Positions 16,127 to 24,655 are shown, numbered from the stretch's first letter. The stretch is 62,807 nucleotides of DNA from Pseudomonas sichuanensis (GCF_003231305.1 NZ_QKVM01000038.1:1-62807), one strand, 5' to 3'. The notes: generated by a model not told the origin, from the sequence alone. Made by a program: numbers and translations.

Positions 16127-16270
16127 TGTGTCAAACTATATTATGCGAAGTGGAGTGCTTTTTTCGACGAACCCTCTGCTTGTGTCAAACTATAATTCGT
16201 TCGGAGCGGTAGGTCGCCTCGCTGGAGGCCACGGACTACGGGGGCGCTGTGTCAAACTATATTCCGAGCA
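16127..16270. repeat. TnsB-like binding-site array of element B (distal end)
   Basis: Three copies of TGTGTCAAACTATA(T/A)T start at 16127, 16181 and 16248, at irregular spacing. The last runs to CCGAGCA at 16270, the presumed tip. They are inverted relative to the 12317-12371 array. Confidence 0.75.
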
Positions 16271-16308
16271 CCCAGCCAAACAGTTAACGTTTCATCGCCA
16301 CCAATGGG

Positions 16309-16428
16309 GCTGCTTTGCAGCCCTTCGCGGGTAAACCCGCTCCCACAGGTTTCGCGCCAGCTTGAAGCTTTGCGCAATCCTGTGGGAGCGGCGGTTCGCC
16401 GCTGCGATTTACCCGCGAAGGGCCGTAA
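16309..16428. repeat. REP-type hairpin pair
   Basis: Two oppositely oriented copies of the GCGGGTAAACCCGCTCCCACAGG-like unit, split here by about 30 bases, flank a short spacer. This is the common intergenic palindromic repeat of P. putida-group genomes. Confidence 0.8.
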
Positions 16429-16529
16429 AGCGGCCCCTTTGTCTTTTCCAGGATCGCGTTCTCGAATCCCACGGCTTACGTGAAGTCCGTCGCACGTCCG
16501 TCGCCCCGGAACGTTCCTACATCATGCGT

Positions 16530-16543
16530 CTGGCATGGATCAA
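16530..16543 (+). promoter_or_regulatory. ANR/FNR-like box of hcnA
   Basis: CTGGCATGGATCAA has the TTGNC-N4-ATCAA shape of the ANR box known upstream of hcnA in fluorescent pseudomonads, with one substitution in the first half. It lies 61 bases before the hcnA ATG. Two GGA motifs in the ribosome-site area (AAGGACGACAGGAA) could be RsmA targets, as in other hcnA leaders. Confidence 0.55.
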
Positions 16544-16603
16544 TGTTTTCACTCAGCGTTTGCCCTAACGTCGCGACTCACCAGTCATCAAGGACGACAG
16601 GAA

Positions 16604-16918
16604 ATGCAGACGTTGCAACGAAAGCACGATATCCAGCCATTGGAAGGCGCGGAAATGACCCTGCTGGTCAATGGCCTGCCCGCGGTGGCCAGCGCGGGGG
16701 AGACCGTCCTCAGCGTGCTCAATGCCATTGGCCTGCGCCAGCTGGCGCGCAATGACCACGACCAGCTCAGCGGCGCCTTTTGCGGCATGGGTGTGTGCCA
16801 CTGCTGCCTGGTGCAGATCGACGGGCGGCCCAAGCGTCGGGCGTGCCAGACGGTGGTCAAGCCAGGCATGCAGATCGAGACCGAAGTGAACCGCGTCCAC
16901 GGGGAGGCCCGCTCATGA
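16604..16918 (+). CDS. hcnA: hydrogen cyanide synthase subunit HcnA
   Basis: The 104-residue product is a [2Fe-2S] ferredoxin-like domain with the cysteine cluster CGMGVCHCC followed by a Cys at RRACQ. HcnA forms with HcnB and HcnC the membrane-associated enzyme that oxidises glycine to hydrogen cyanide and carbon dioxide. The ATG at 16604 follows AGGA. It overlaps hcnB by four bases. Related three-gene sets act as opine or amino-acid oxidases, but this position, next to lpd in the glmS-proximal region, is where I recall hcnABC in P. entomophila. The element B remnant ends 333 bases upstream. Confidence 0.82.
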   Translation: MQTLQRKHDIQPLEGAEMTLLVNGLPAVASAGETVLSVLNAIGLRQLARNDHDQLSGAFCGMGVCHCCLVQIDGRPKRRACQTVVKPGMQIETEVNRVHGEARS

Positions 16919-18309
16919 GCCTTCGCCCAGTGATCGTCGGTGCTGGCTCGGCTGGCATGGGGGCGGCCATCGAACTGGCCGACCACGGCGTCGACAGCCT
17001 GCTGTTCGATGAAGCCTCGCGCCCTGGCGGGGTGGTTTACCGCGGCCCGTTGCGTGCCGGCATCGACCTCGGTTACCTCGGCCCTCGCTACGCCAAGGCC
17101 CTGAACGCCCTGCACGAGGACTTTGCCGCCAGCGCCAGCCATATCGACCTGCGCCTCAACCACCGCGTGGTGGGCGGCGATGACCAGCGCCTGATGGTGC
17201 TCGATGGCGACGAGCAACTGCACGAGATCGATTACTCCCACCTGCTGCTGGCCGCCGGCTGCCATGAGCGCAATGTGCCGTTCCCCGGCTGGACCCTGCC
17301 GGGGGTGATCCTGCTGGGCGGGCTGCAACTGCAGATCAAGAGCGGCGTGGTCAAGCCTCTGGGCAGCACCTTGATTGCCGGCACCGGGCCGTTGCTGCCC
17401 TTGGTTGCGTGCCAGCTGCATGCCGCCGGGGCCAAGGTCAGCGGGGTATATGAAGCCTGCGCGTTCAACCGCATCGCCAAGGAAAGCCTGGCGCTGATGA
17501 ACAAACCGCAGCTGTTCCTCGATGGCCTGAGCATGCTCGCCTACATGAAGCTCAACGGCATCCCCATGCACTACGGTTGGGGCGTGGTGGGGGCCACGGG
17601 CGAGGATGAGCTGCGCGAGGTCAGCGTCGCGCCATACACCCAGGACTGGAAGCCGGACATGACCCGCGTCCAGCGCGAGACGGTGCAGACGCTGGCGGTG
17701 GGCTACGGCTTCATCCCGCGCACCCAGCTCAGCCAGCAACTGGGCCTGGAACACGGTTTCAGCGAAGACGGCTACCTGCGCGCGGTGTGCAACGTGTGGC
17801 AGCAGAGCAGCCGCCCGAACACCCACCTGGCGGGTGACATGGCCGGTATCCGTGGCGGCGAGGCGGCGATGCTGACCGGGCGTATCGCTGCGCTGTCGAT
17901 GCTCCTGCAGATGGGCAAGCTCGATGCCGAGCAGGCCATCGAACGGCGCGAGCTGTACCTGGGCAAGCTCGCCGCGATCAAGCGCTTCCGCGCGGGCGTG
18001 GAACGCTTCACCGCACGGGGGGCGGCGCAGGTCGAACTGCCCCAGGCCGACACGGTGATCTGCCGTTGCGAACACGTCACCCGCGAGCAGATCGACCTGG
18101 CGCTGGAACAGGGCGTGCAGGACATGGCCAGCCTGAAGATGCGCACCCGGGTGAGCATGGGCGACTGCCAGGGGCGCATGTGCGTCGGCTACTGCAGCGA
18201 TCGCCTGCGCAGCGCCACCGGGCGCCAGGATGTCGGCTGGCTGCGCCCACGCTTCCCGGTGGACCCGATCCCGTTTTCCGCATTCGCACACCTCGGCACG
18301 GAGGCCTGA
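16915..18309 (+). CDS. hcnB: hydrogen cyanide synthase subunit HcnB
   Basis: This 464-residue FAD-dependent subunit has a dinucleotide-binding start VIVGAGSAGMGAAIELA and a C-terminal [2Fe-2S]-type cysteine domain (CRCEHVTREQ and CQGRMCVGYC). It accepts electrons in glycine oxidation together with HcnA and HcnC. The ATG overlaps the hcnA stop (ATGA), and hcnC begins two bases after its stop, so the three are one transcript. Confidence 0.85.
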   Translation: MSLRPVIVGAGSAGMGAAIELADHGVDSLLFDEASRPGGVVYRGPLRAGIDLGYLGPRYAKALNALHEDFAASASHIDLRLNHRVVGGDDQRLMVLDGDEQLHEIDYSHLLLAAGCHERNVPFPGWTLPGVILLGGLQLQIKSGVVKPLGSTLIAGTGPLLPLVACQLHAAGAKVSGVYEACAFNRIAKESLALMNKPQLFLDGLSMLAYMKLNGIPMHYGWGVVGATGEDELREVSVAPYTQDWKPDMTRVQRETVQTLAVGYGFIPRTQLSQQLGLEHGFSEDGYLRAVCNVWQQSSRPNTHLAGDMAGIRGGEAAMLTGRIAALSMLLQMGKLDAEQAIERRELYLGKLAAIKRFRAGVERFTARGAAQVELPQADTVICRCEHVTREQIDLALEQGVQDMASLKMRTRVSMGDCQGRMCVGYCSDRLRSATGRQDVGWLRPRFPVDPIPFSAFAHLGTEA

Positions 18310-18311
18310 GC

Positions 18312-19562
18312 ATGGCCAAGCACTACGACATCATCATCGCCGGTGGCGGCGTGATCGGCGCGTCCTGCGCCTACCAGCTGTCCAAACGCAGCAACCTGAA
18401 AATCGCCCTGATCGACAGCAAGCGCCCGGGCAACGCCACGCGCGCATCGGCGGGTGGCCTGTGGGCCATCGGCGAATCGGTGGGGCTGGGCTGTGGGGTG
18501 ATCTTCTTTCGCATGATGTCCTCGCGCAGCAAGCGCGAGGCCAATGGCGCGGCGGTGGTGGTCGACTCCAGCACCCCGCATATCCTGCCGCCGTGCTTCT
18601 TCGACTTCGCCCTGCAGTCCAACGCGATTTATCCACAGCTGCACCGCGAGCTGATCGAGCGCCACGGCATGGACTTCAAGTTCGAGCGCACCGGGCTCAA
18701 GTACATCATCCAGGATGACGAGGACCAGCTGTACGCCGAACACATCGTCAAGCAGATCCCCCACCTGGCTGACCAGGTGCGCTGGCTCGACCGCGACGCG
18801 CTACGGGCCTCGGAGCCGGCGGTAACGCAGCAGGCCAATGGCGCGCTGGAGTTCCTTTGCGATCACCAGGTCAGCCCGTTCCGCCTGGGCGACGCTTTTA
18901 TGGAGGCGGCGCGCCAGAACGGTGTCGACCTGTACCCCAACGTGAATGTCACCGGGGTGCTGCATGAAGGCTCGCGAATCAAGGGCGTGCGCACTGCCGA
19001 AGCCGGCGAGTTCCACTGCCACACTCTGATCAACGCCGCGGGCGCCTGGGCTGCAGAGCTGAGCGAGTGGGCGACGGGCCTGAGCATTCCGGTCAAGCCG
19101 GTGAAGGGCCAGATCGTGCTGACCGAGCGCCTGCCCAAGCTGCTCGATGGCTGCATCACCACCAGCGATTGCTACATGGCGCAGAAGGACAATGGCGAGA
19201 TCCTGATCGGCAGCACCACTGAAGAGAAAGGCTTCGATGTCAGCAACACCTTCCCGGAGATCAGTGGGCTGGTGCAGGGGGCCATCCGTTGCGTGCCGGA
19301 GCTGGCGCAGGTGAACCTCAAGCGCACCTGGGCCGGGCTACGCCCGGGGTCGCCGGATGAGCTGCCGATCCTGGGGCCTGTGGATAATGTCGAGGGGTAC
19401 TTCAATGCCTGTGGACACTTCCGCACCGGGATCCTGACGTCGGCGATCACCGGGGTGCTGCTGGACAAGGTTGTCCACAACGAGCAGTTGCCGCTGGATA
19501 TCACGCCGTTCCTGGCGTCGCGGTTCGGGGAGGGTGTGGATAAAAAAGTCGTGCACGGCTAG
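18312..19562 (+). CDS. hcnC: hydrogen cyanide synthase subunit HcnC
   Basis: This 416-residue DAO-type flavoprotein has an N-terminal FAD site IIIAGGGVIGASCAYQLSK and a C-terminal GLRPGSPDELPILGPV segment typical of glycine/D-amino-acid oxidases. In HcnABC this is the glycine-oxidising subunit. It is the last gene of the operon and is followed by a REP pair before the convergent lpd. Confidence 0.85.
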   Translation: MAKHYDIIIAGGGVIGASCAYQLSKRSNLKIALIDSKRPGNATRASAGGLWAIGESVGLGCGVIFFRMMSSRSKREANGAAVVVDSSTPHILPPCFFDFALQSNAIYPQLHRELIERHGMDFKFERTGLKYIIQDDEDQLYAEHIVKQIPHLADQVRWLDRDALRASEPAVTQQANGALEFLCDHQVSPFRLGDAFMEAARQNGVDLYPNVNVTGVLHEGSRIKGVRTAEAGEFHCHTLINAAGAWAAELSEWATGLSIPVKPVKGQIVLTERLPKLLDGCITTSDCYMAQKDNGEILIGSTTEEKGFDVSNTFPEISGLVQGAIRCVPELAQVNLKRTWAGLRPGSPDELPILGPVDNVEGYFNACGHFRTGILTSAITGVLLDKVVHNEQLPLDITPFLASRFGEGVDKKVVHG

Positions 19563-19569
19563 AGGCTGC

Positions 19570-19674
19570 AGGGGCCGCTGTGCGGCCCATCGCCGGCAAG
19601 CCGGCTCCCACAGGATTGCGCGATCTTCAAGGTCAACGACCTACCTGTGGGAGCTGGCTTGCCAGCGATGAGGC
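19570..19674. repeat. REP-type hairpin pair between hcnC and lpd
   Basis: GCCGGCAAGCCGGCTCCCACAGG-like and CCTGTGGGAGCTGGCTTGCCAGC units face each other across about 30 bases. The pair lies between convergent genes and may act as a bidirectional terminator. Confidence 0.8.
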
Positions 19675-19716
19675 CAGAGCAAGCAACACAGAACTGTTGC
19701 TCTCACCCCCCTCAGA

Positions 19717-21117
19717 TCAGATCTGCATCGCCATCCCATCCACATTCATCGCCGCCTGGCGCAGGGCCTCGGAACGGGTCGGGTGCGGGTGGCAGGTGAG
19801 GGCGATGTCTTCGGCCGAGGCCGAGAACTCCATGGCCACGCAGAACTCGCCGATCATCTCGCTGACGCTCGGGCCGACCAGGTGCACACCCAGCACCTCG
19901 TCGGTGTTGGCGTCGGCGAGAACCTTGGCGAAGCCTTCGGTCTCATGGTTGATCTTGGCGCGGCTGTTGGCCGTGAAGGGGAACTTGCCGACCTTGTAGG
20001 CGCGGCCTTCAGCCTTGAGCTGCTCTTCGGTCTTGCCGACAGTGGCCAGCTCCGGGCGGGTATAGATGACGCCCGGGATCAGGTTGTAATTGACCTCGTG
20101 CGGCTTGCCGTGGATGCGTTCGATGCAGGCCACGGCTTCGTCTTCGGCCTTGTGCGCCAGCATCGGGCCGGAGGTGACGTCGCCGATCACCCAGATGCCC
20201 GGGACCGAGCTGCGGTGATGGTCGTTGACCAGCATGCCGCGCTTGTCGGTCTCCAGGCCCACGCTCTCCAGGTTCAGGCCCTGGGTGTACGGGCGACGGC
20301 CGATGGCCACCAGTACATAGTCGGCTTGCAGGGTTTCGGCGGCGCCGCCGGCGGCGGGTTCCAGGGTGAGGCTGACGCCATCGGCCGATGGCGTGGCCTG
20401 GGTGACCTTGCTGCCCAGCTTGAAGGCCATGCCTTGCTTGGCCAAGGCCTTCTGCAAGGTCTTGGCGGTTTCCGCATCGGTGCCCGGGCAGATGCGGTCC
20501 AGGTACTCGATGACCGTCACCTGCGCACCGAGGCGGCGCCACACCGAACCCAGCTCCAGGCCGATCACGCCGGCGCCGATCACGATCAGGTGCTTGGGCA
20601 CCTGGGGCAGGGAGAGCGCGCCGGTGGAGTCGATGATGCGCTGGTTGTCGATGGTCACGCCCGGCAGCGGGGTCGGTTCGGAGCCGGTGGCGATGACGAT
20701 GTCCTTGGCCTGCAAGGTGGTTTCGCTGCCGTCCTCGGCCTTGACGATGACCTTGCCGACGCCGTCCAGGCGGCCCCAGCCCTTGACCCAGTCGACCTTG
20801 TTCTTGCGGAACAGGTACTCGATGCCCTTGGTCAGGCCGGTCACGCTTTCATCCTTCTGTTTCATCATCTGCGCCAGGTTCAGGCTCGGCTTGACCTCGA
20901 TGCCCAGGTGCGCGAACTCGTCACCGCTGGCCGCCTCGAACAGCTCGGAGGCGTGCAGCAACGCCTTGGAAGGCATGCAACCGACGTTCAGGCAGGTGCC
21001 GCCGAGGGTCGAGCGGCCTTCCACGCAGGCCACGCTCATGCCCAGCTGGCCGGCCCGGATCGCTGCGTTGTAGCCGCCAGGGCCGCCGCCGATGATCACC
21101 ACGTCATAGGATTTCAT
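19717..21117 (-). CDS. lpd: dihydrolipoyl dehydrogenase
   Basis: This 466-residue flavoprotein disulfide reductase reoxidises dihydrolipoamide with NAD. The FAD site IIGGGPGGYNAAIRAGQLG, redox pair Cys42/Cys47 (GGTCLNVGCMPSK), NAD site VIGAGVIGLELGS and the C-terminal catalytic CHPHPTRSEAL are all present. It is not beside E1/E2 subunit genes, so it corresponds to the extra stand-alone enzyme of pseudomonads (LPD-3 type). The upstream region contains a perfect 14-bp palindrome (21179). Confidence 0.93.
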   Translation of the reverse strand: MKSYDVVIIGGGPGGYNAAIRAGQLGMSVACVEGRSTLGGTCLNVGCMPSKALLHASELFEAASGDEFAHLGIEVKPSLNLAQMMKQKDESVTGLTKGIEYLFRKNKVDWVKGWGRLDGVGKVIVKAEDGSETTLQAKDIVIATGSEPTPLPGVTIDNQRIIDSTGALSLPQVPKHLIVIGAGVIGLELGSVWRRLGAQVTVIEYLDRICPGTDAETAKTLQKALAKQGMAFKLGSKVTQATPSADGVSLTLEPAAGGAAETLQADYVLVAIGRRPYTQGLNLESVGLETDKRGMLVNDHHRSSVPGIWVIGDVTSGPMLAHKAEDEAVACIERIHGKPHEVNYNLIPGVIYTRPELATVGKTEEQLKAEGRAYKVGKFPFTANSRAKINHETEGFAKVLADANTDEVLGVHLVGPSVSEMIGEFCVAMEFSASAEDIALTCHPHPTRSEALRQAAMNVDGMAMQI

Positions 21118-21178
21118 GGGTTAGTTACTCCAAGGGTGAGGAAGCGAAGAGGGGCATAAGGTTAGTCCGAGCGCGGAG

Positions 21179-21192
21179 GATTGTATACAATC
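21179..21192. promoter_or_regulatory. perfect 14-bp palindrome, GntR/FCD-type operator candidate
   Basis: GATTGTATACAATC is fully symmetric and lies 62 bases before the lpd start, and 139 bases ahead of the divergent cfa. The TTGTATACAA core is of the kind used by FadR/FCD-class GntR regulators. No such regulator gene is adjacent. Confidence 0.5.
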
Positions 21193-21330
21193 TGCTGCGT
21201 TTGCCGTGCCAGATAGTTCTAGACCATGGTCGCGGTCAACGGAAACTTCGCACGAATGAACTACCCTCATGCGGTAGCGTCCGACTTGATAAGACGTGGC
21301 GTTCCGAATCCGTGAAAGGGAGGGTCATGA

Positions 21331-22515
21331 ATGCTTGCGCAACTTCCACCCGTTTTGCAGAGCCTGGACATACCCTTGCGGGTCAAGCTGTGGGACGGCA
21401 ACCAGTTCGATCTGGGCCCCAGCCCGCAGGTCACCATCGTGGTCAAGGACCCCCAGCTGATCGCCCAGTTGACCCACCCCAACCTGGAAGCGCTGGGTTC
21501 GGCTTTCGTCGAAGGCAAACTGGAGCTCGAAGGCGATATCGGTGAAGTGATCCGGGTGTGTGACGAGCTTAGCCAAACGCTGCTCAAGGACGAGGACGAC
21601 GTGCTGCCGCAGCGCACCTCGCACGACAAGAGCACCGACGCCGAAGCCATCTCCTACCACTACGACCTGTCCAATGCGTTCTACCAGCTGTGGCTGGACC
21701 CGGACATGGTCTATTCCTGTGCCTATTTCAAAGAGCCGGACAACACCCTGGCCCAGGCCCAGCAGGACAAGTTCGATCACTTGTGCCGCAAGTTGCGCCT
21801 GCAAAGCAGTGATTACCTGCTGGACGTCGGTTGTGGTTGGGGCGGGCTGGCGCGTTTTGCCGCCCGTGAGTACGGCGCCAAGGTGTACGGCATCACCCTG
21901 AGCAAAGAGCAGCTGAAACTGGGCCGGCAGCGGGTCAAGGAGGAGGGGCTGACCGACAAGGTCGACCTGCACATTCTCGATTATCGTGACCTGCCCGAGG
22001 ATGGCCGCTTCGACAAGGTGGTCAGCGTCGGCATGTTCGAGCATGTGGGCCACGCCAACCTCGAACTCTATTGCCGCAAGCTGTTCAGTGCGGTACGCGA
22101 AGGCGGGTTGGTGATGAATCACGGCATCACCGCCAAGCATGTGGACGGTCGCCCGGTGGGCCGTGGCGCGGGCGAGTTCATCGACCGCTACGTGTTCCCC
22201 CATGGCGAGTTGCCGCACATCTCGATGATCAGCGCGCGTATCTGTGAAGCGGGGCTGGAGGTGGTGGACGTGGAGAGCCTGCGCCTGCACTACGCCAAGA
22301 CCCTCAACCACTGGAGCGAGAACCTTGAGAACCAGCTGCACCGCGCTGCTGCGCTGGTGCCGGAGAAGACCCTGCGGATCTGGCGCCTGTACCTGGCCGG
22401 CTGCGCCTATGCCTTCAGCAAGGGCTGGATCAACCTGCACCAGATCCTCGCCGTGAAACCTTTCGCCGATGGTCATCACGACCTGCCGTGGACGCGTGAG
22501 GACATCTATCGCTGA
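21331..22515 (+). CDS. cfa: cyclopropane-fatty-acyl-phospholipid synthase
   Basis: This 394-residue SAM-dependent enzyme converts unsaturated acyl chains of membrane phospholipids to cyclopropane chains. The methyltransferase motif LLDVGCGWGGLARFAA, the VGMFEHVGH segment and the C-terminal active-site region with YAFSKGWINLHQ are present. GGGAGGG precedes the ATG by five bases. It is divergent from lpd and convergent with cls, with a hairpin between. Confidence 0.92.
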   Translation: MLAQLPPVLQSLDIPLRVKLWDGNQFDLGPSPQVTIVVKDPQLIAQLTHPNLEALGSAFVEGKLELEGDIGEVIRVCDELSQTLLKDEDDVLPQRTSHDKSTDAEAISYHYDLSNAFYQLWLDPDMVYSCAYFKEPDNTLAQAQQDKFDHLCRKLRLQSSDYLLDVGCGWGGLARFAAREYGAKVYGITLSKEQLKLGRQRVKEEGLTDKVDLHILDYRDLPEDGRFDKVVSVGMFEHVGHANLELYCRKLFSAVREGGLVMNHGITAKHVDGRPVGRGAGEFIDRYVFPHGELPHISMISARICEAGLEVVDVESLRLHYAKTLNHWSENLENQLHRAAALVPEKTLRIWRLYLAGCAYAFSKGWINLHQILAVKPFADGHHDLPWTREDIYR

Positions 22516-22527
22516 CGGGCTGCTGCC

Positions 22528-22553
22528 CGGCGTGCCCTTTGTGGGGCACGCCG
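22528..22553. terminator. hairpin between convergent cfa and cls
   Basis: CGGCGTGCCC and GGGCACGCCG pair around a six-base loop, thirteen bases after the cfa stop and just before the cls stop. There is no T run, so it is a weak or bidirectional terminator. Confidence 0.5.
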
Positions 22554-22558
22554 AGGCG

Positions 22559-23998
22559 CTACAGGATCGGCGATATCAAACGCGCGATACGCATCCCCAG
22601 TTGTTGCAGGCGATGGGTGTCGCGGCTGTCCTCGGCGGTGATCTCCCTGGCCTGTTCGAAGTCGTTCACCAGCATCTGTTCGACCTGGTCGGCGAAGGCG
22701 CGGTCCACGGTGAGCAGGGTGATCTCGAAGTTCAGGCGGAAGGAACGGTTGTCCAGGTTGGCGCTGCCAATGGCCGTGACCTCATCATCCACCAGCACCA
22801 CTTTCTGATGCAGGAACCCCGGTTGATAGCGGAACATCCGCACGCCCGCGCGCACCGCCTCGAAGGCGAACAGGCTGGAAGCGGCGTAGACGATACGGTG
22901 GTCGGGGCGTGCGGGGATGAGGATGCGCACATCGACGCCGCGCAGCACGGCCAGGCGCAGGGCGGCGAAGATCGCTTCGTCGGGGATGAAATACGGGCTG
23001 GTGATCCAGACCCGCCGAGTGGCCGAGTGGATGGCTTCGAGGAAGAACAGCGCGCAGGTTTCCTGGGGGTCGGCCGGGCCACTGGCCAGGGCCTGGCACA
23101 GCACGCCATCTTCAGGGTAGGTGTCGGGCAGGATCAGCGGAGGCAGCTGGCGCGTGGCCCAGTACCAGTCTTCGGCGAACGACTCCTGCAGGCAGGCCAG
23201 TACCGGGCCGCTGATCTGCACATGGGTGTCGCGCCACGGCGACAGGCGCGGGTGCGCGCCGAGGTACTCGTCGCCCACGTTATGCCCACCGAGAAAGCCC
23301 AGCAGCCCATCCACCACGACGATCTTGCGGTGGTTGCGAAAGTTGACCTGGAAGCGGTTGAACAAGCCGCGGCGGGTGGCGAATGCCTGTATCTGCACAC
23401 CGCCGTCGCGCAGCACCTGGCTGTAGCTGGCCGGCAGTGCGTGGCTGCCGACCCGGTCGTAAAGCACGAAGACCCTTACGCCTTCTGCCGCCTTGCGCAG
23501 CAGCAACTGCTGCAGCTCTCGGCCGAGCGCGTCGTCGTGGATGATGAAGAACTGCACCAGTACGGTGTCACGGGCCTTGTCGATGGCGGCGAAGATCGCC
23601 TTGAAGGTGGCTTCGCCATCGATCAGCAGCTTCACTTCATTGTTGGCCAGGCATGGCATGCGCCCCAGCTTGGGCATGGCGCGCAGGGCTGCATAACTGT
23701 CGGACTCGCGCGCGGTCAGGGCTTCCTCCACCCACGGCCGCCAGTTGAGATTGGCCATGGCCACGTGCATCTCCTGGTTGGCATGCCGGCGCGCGTTGAT
23801 GTACGCATAGAACGAACGGGCACCGAAGATCAGGTAGGGGATGAGCGCAAAGTAGGGGATGAAGAACAGGGGCATGGCCCAGGCGATCGCACCTTGGGCT
23901 GTACGCACGGTGAACACGGCATGCAGCGCCGCGATGATGCCGAGCAGATGAATCAGGCCGAGCACGTAACCGAAGAAGTAGGGGCTGTGGTAATCCAT
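22559..23998 (-). CDS. cls: cardiolipin synthase
   Basis: This 479-residue phospholipase-D-family protein has two N-terminal membrane helices and two HKD motifs: NHRKIVVVDGLLGFLGG in the middle and LHQKVVLVDDEVTAIGSANLD towards the C-terminus. It joins phosphatidylglycerol molecules into cardiolipin at the inner membrane. The start MDYHSPYFFGY (23998) is the usual one in Pseudomonas; an upstream ATG at 24022 is possible. Confidence 0.9.
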   Translation of the reverse strand: MDYHSPYFFGYVLGLIHLLGIIAALHAVFTVRTAQGAIAWAMPLFFIPYFALIPYLIFGARSFYAYINARRHANQEMHVAMANLNWRPWVEEALTARESDSYAALRAMPKLGRMPCLANNEVKLLIDGEATFKAIFAAIDKARDTVLVQFFIIHDDALGRELQQLLLRKAAEGVRVFVLYDRVGSHALPASYSQVLRDGGVQIQAFATRRGLFNRFQVNFRNHRKIVVVDGLLGFLGGHNVGDEYLGAHPRLSPWRDTHVQISGPVLACLQESFAEDWYWATRQLPPLILPDTYPEDGVLCQALASGPADPQETCALFFLEAIHSATRRVWITSPYFIPDEAIFAALRLAVLRGVDVRILIPARPDHRIVYAASSLFAFEAVRAGVRMFRYQPGFLHQKVVLVDDEVTAIGSANLDNRSFRLNFEITLLTVDRAFADQVEQMLVNDFEQAREITAEDSRDTHRLQQLGMRIARLISPIL

Positions 23999-24127
23999 AC
24001 GCATCCTGCTTGCCGTTAGCACTGCCTTTAACAGACCACGTTCGTGGGGGTGGCTGCAACCTGCAAGGGAAAATGACGTCTAACGGCACAGTCCGGCCGG
24101 AGCCGGTAATTCGAGGAGCTTTCATCC

Positions 24128-24655
24128 ATGAAGATTCGTCTGCCACTGCTTGCCCTGGTCCTGGGCCTGGGTAGCCCGTTGGTTCACGCGCAGATGCTGC
24201 AACCCGGCCTGTGGGAGCTGACCACCAGCAACATGCAGGTCGATGGCAAGCCGTTACCCGACATGCAGTTCATGCTCGGCCAGTTGAAGAATCTGCCGCC
24301 GGAGCAGCGGGCGATGATGGAAGGCGCCTTGGCCAAGCAAGGCATCAGCGTGGGTGGCAAGGGCGTGCGTTCGTGCCTGACCCCGGAGCAGGTCAAGACC
24401 AACGACATCCCGCTGCAAGACCCTCAATCGGGCTGCACCCAGAAGATCACCGACCGTACCGGCAATGTCTGGAAGTTCCAGTTCAGCTGCCCGAAAGCCC
24501 AGGGGCAAGGCCAGGCCACCTTCCTCAGCGACAAGGAGTTCCTGACCAAGGTCAACGGCACCTTCAATGCCTCGGGTGTGCAGCAGCAGGGCAGCATGGA
24601 CACGCGGGCGGTATGGTTGGGCAACGACTGCGGCACCGTGAAACCCCGCAGTTGA
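24128..24655 (+). CDS. DUF3617 periplasmic protein
   Basis: The product has 175 residues with a clean signal peptide (cleavage after VHA, residue 21) followed by the DUF3617 opening QPGLWELTTS. Four Cys in the mature part (near SCLTPEQ, SGCTQ, SCPKA, NDCG) could form two disulfides. The function of the family is unknown. Its stop abuts the convergent folE2 stop. Confidence 0.8.
   Translation: MKIRLPLLALVLGLGSPLVHAQMLQPGLWELTTSNMQVDGKPLPDMQFMLGQLKNLPPEQRAMMEGALAKQGISVGGKGVRSCLTPEQVKTNDIPLQDPQSGCTQKITDRTGNVWKFQFSCPKAQGQGQATFLSDKEFLTKVNGTFNASGVQQQGSMDTRAVWLGNDCGTVKPRS

Larger units (their letters stand above)
12309..16270. mobile_element. Tn7-like element B, internally deleted remnant
   Basis: The left limit TGTTCGGATTAAAGATTGACACA (starting 12309) matches 19 of 23 bases of the minus-strand reading of the right limit (16248-16270). 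Inside are a dense tnsA-proximal repeat array, tnsA, a tnsB-helicase chimera and a sparse distal array. tnsC, tniQ/tnsD and most cargo are missing. No five-base target duplication was found: the bases before 12309 (ATGGC) differ from those after 16270 (CCCAG), and the right terminus reads ...GCA instead of ...ACA. Confidence 0.7.
16271..16603. other. boundary region between element B and hcnA
   Basis: It holds a pair of P. putida-type hairpin repeats (about 16309-16428) and, near its right end, the hcn promoter candidates. The core chromosome resumes here. Confidence 0.6.

Noticed and set aside
12120..16270. Repeat arrays as a CRISPR
   Set aside because: The repeats are 15-16 bp with irregular short spacers, face opposite ways at the two ends and flank tns genes; no cas genes are present.
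12301..16310. CCAATGG at 12301 and again at 16301 as a possible target-site duplication
   Set aside because: The copies are not at equal distances from the two element B tips (two bases versus thirty), so they cannot be a simple five-base duplication.
16588..18291. 567-codon minus-strand frame over hcnAB
   Set aside because: His/Gln/Ala-rich mirror of high-GC coding DNA; hcnA, hcnB motifs on the plus strand are unambiguous.
16604..19562. hcnABC as an opine or hydroxyproline-type oxidase
   Set aside because: The same three-subunit architecture exists, but gene order next to lpd, the ANR-like box and subunit sizes favour cyanide synthase; a phylogeny would settle it.
22469..24019. 516-codon plus-strand frame over cls
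   Set aside because: Antisense shadow of the clear cardiolipin synthase with two HKD motifs.
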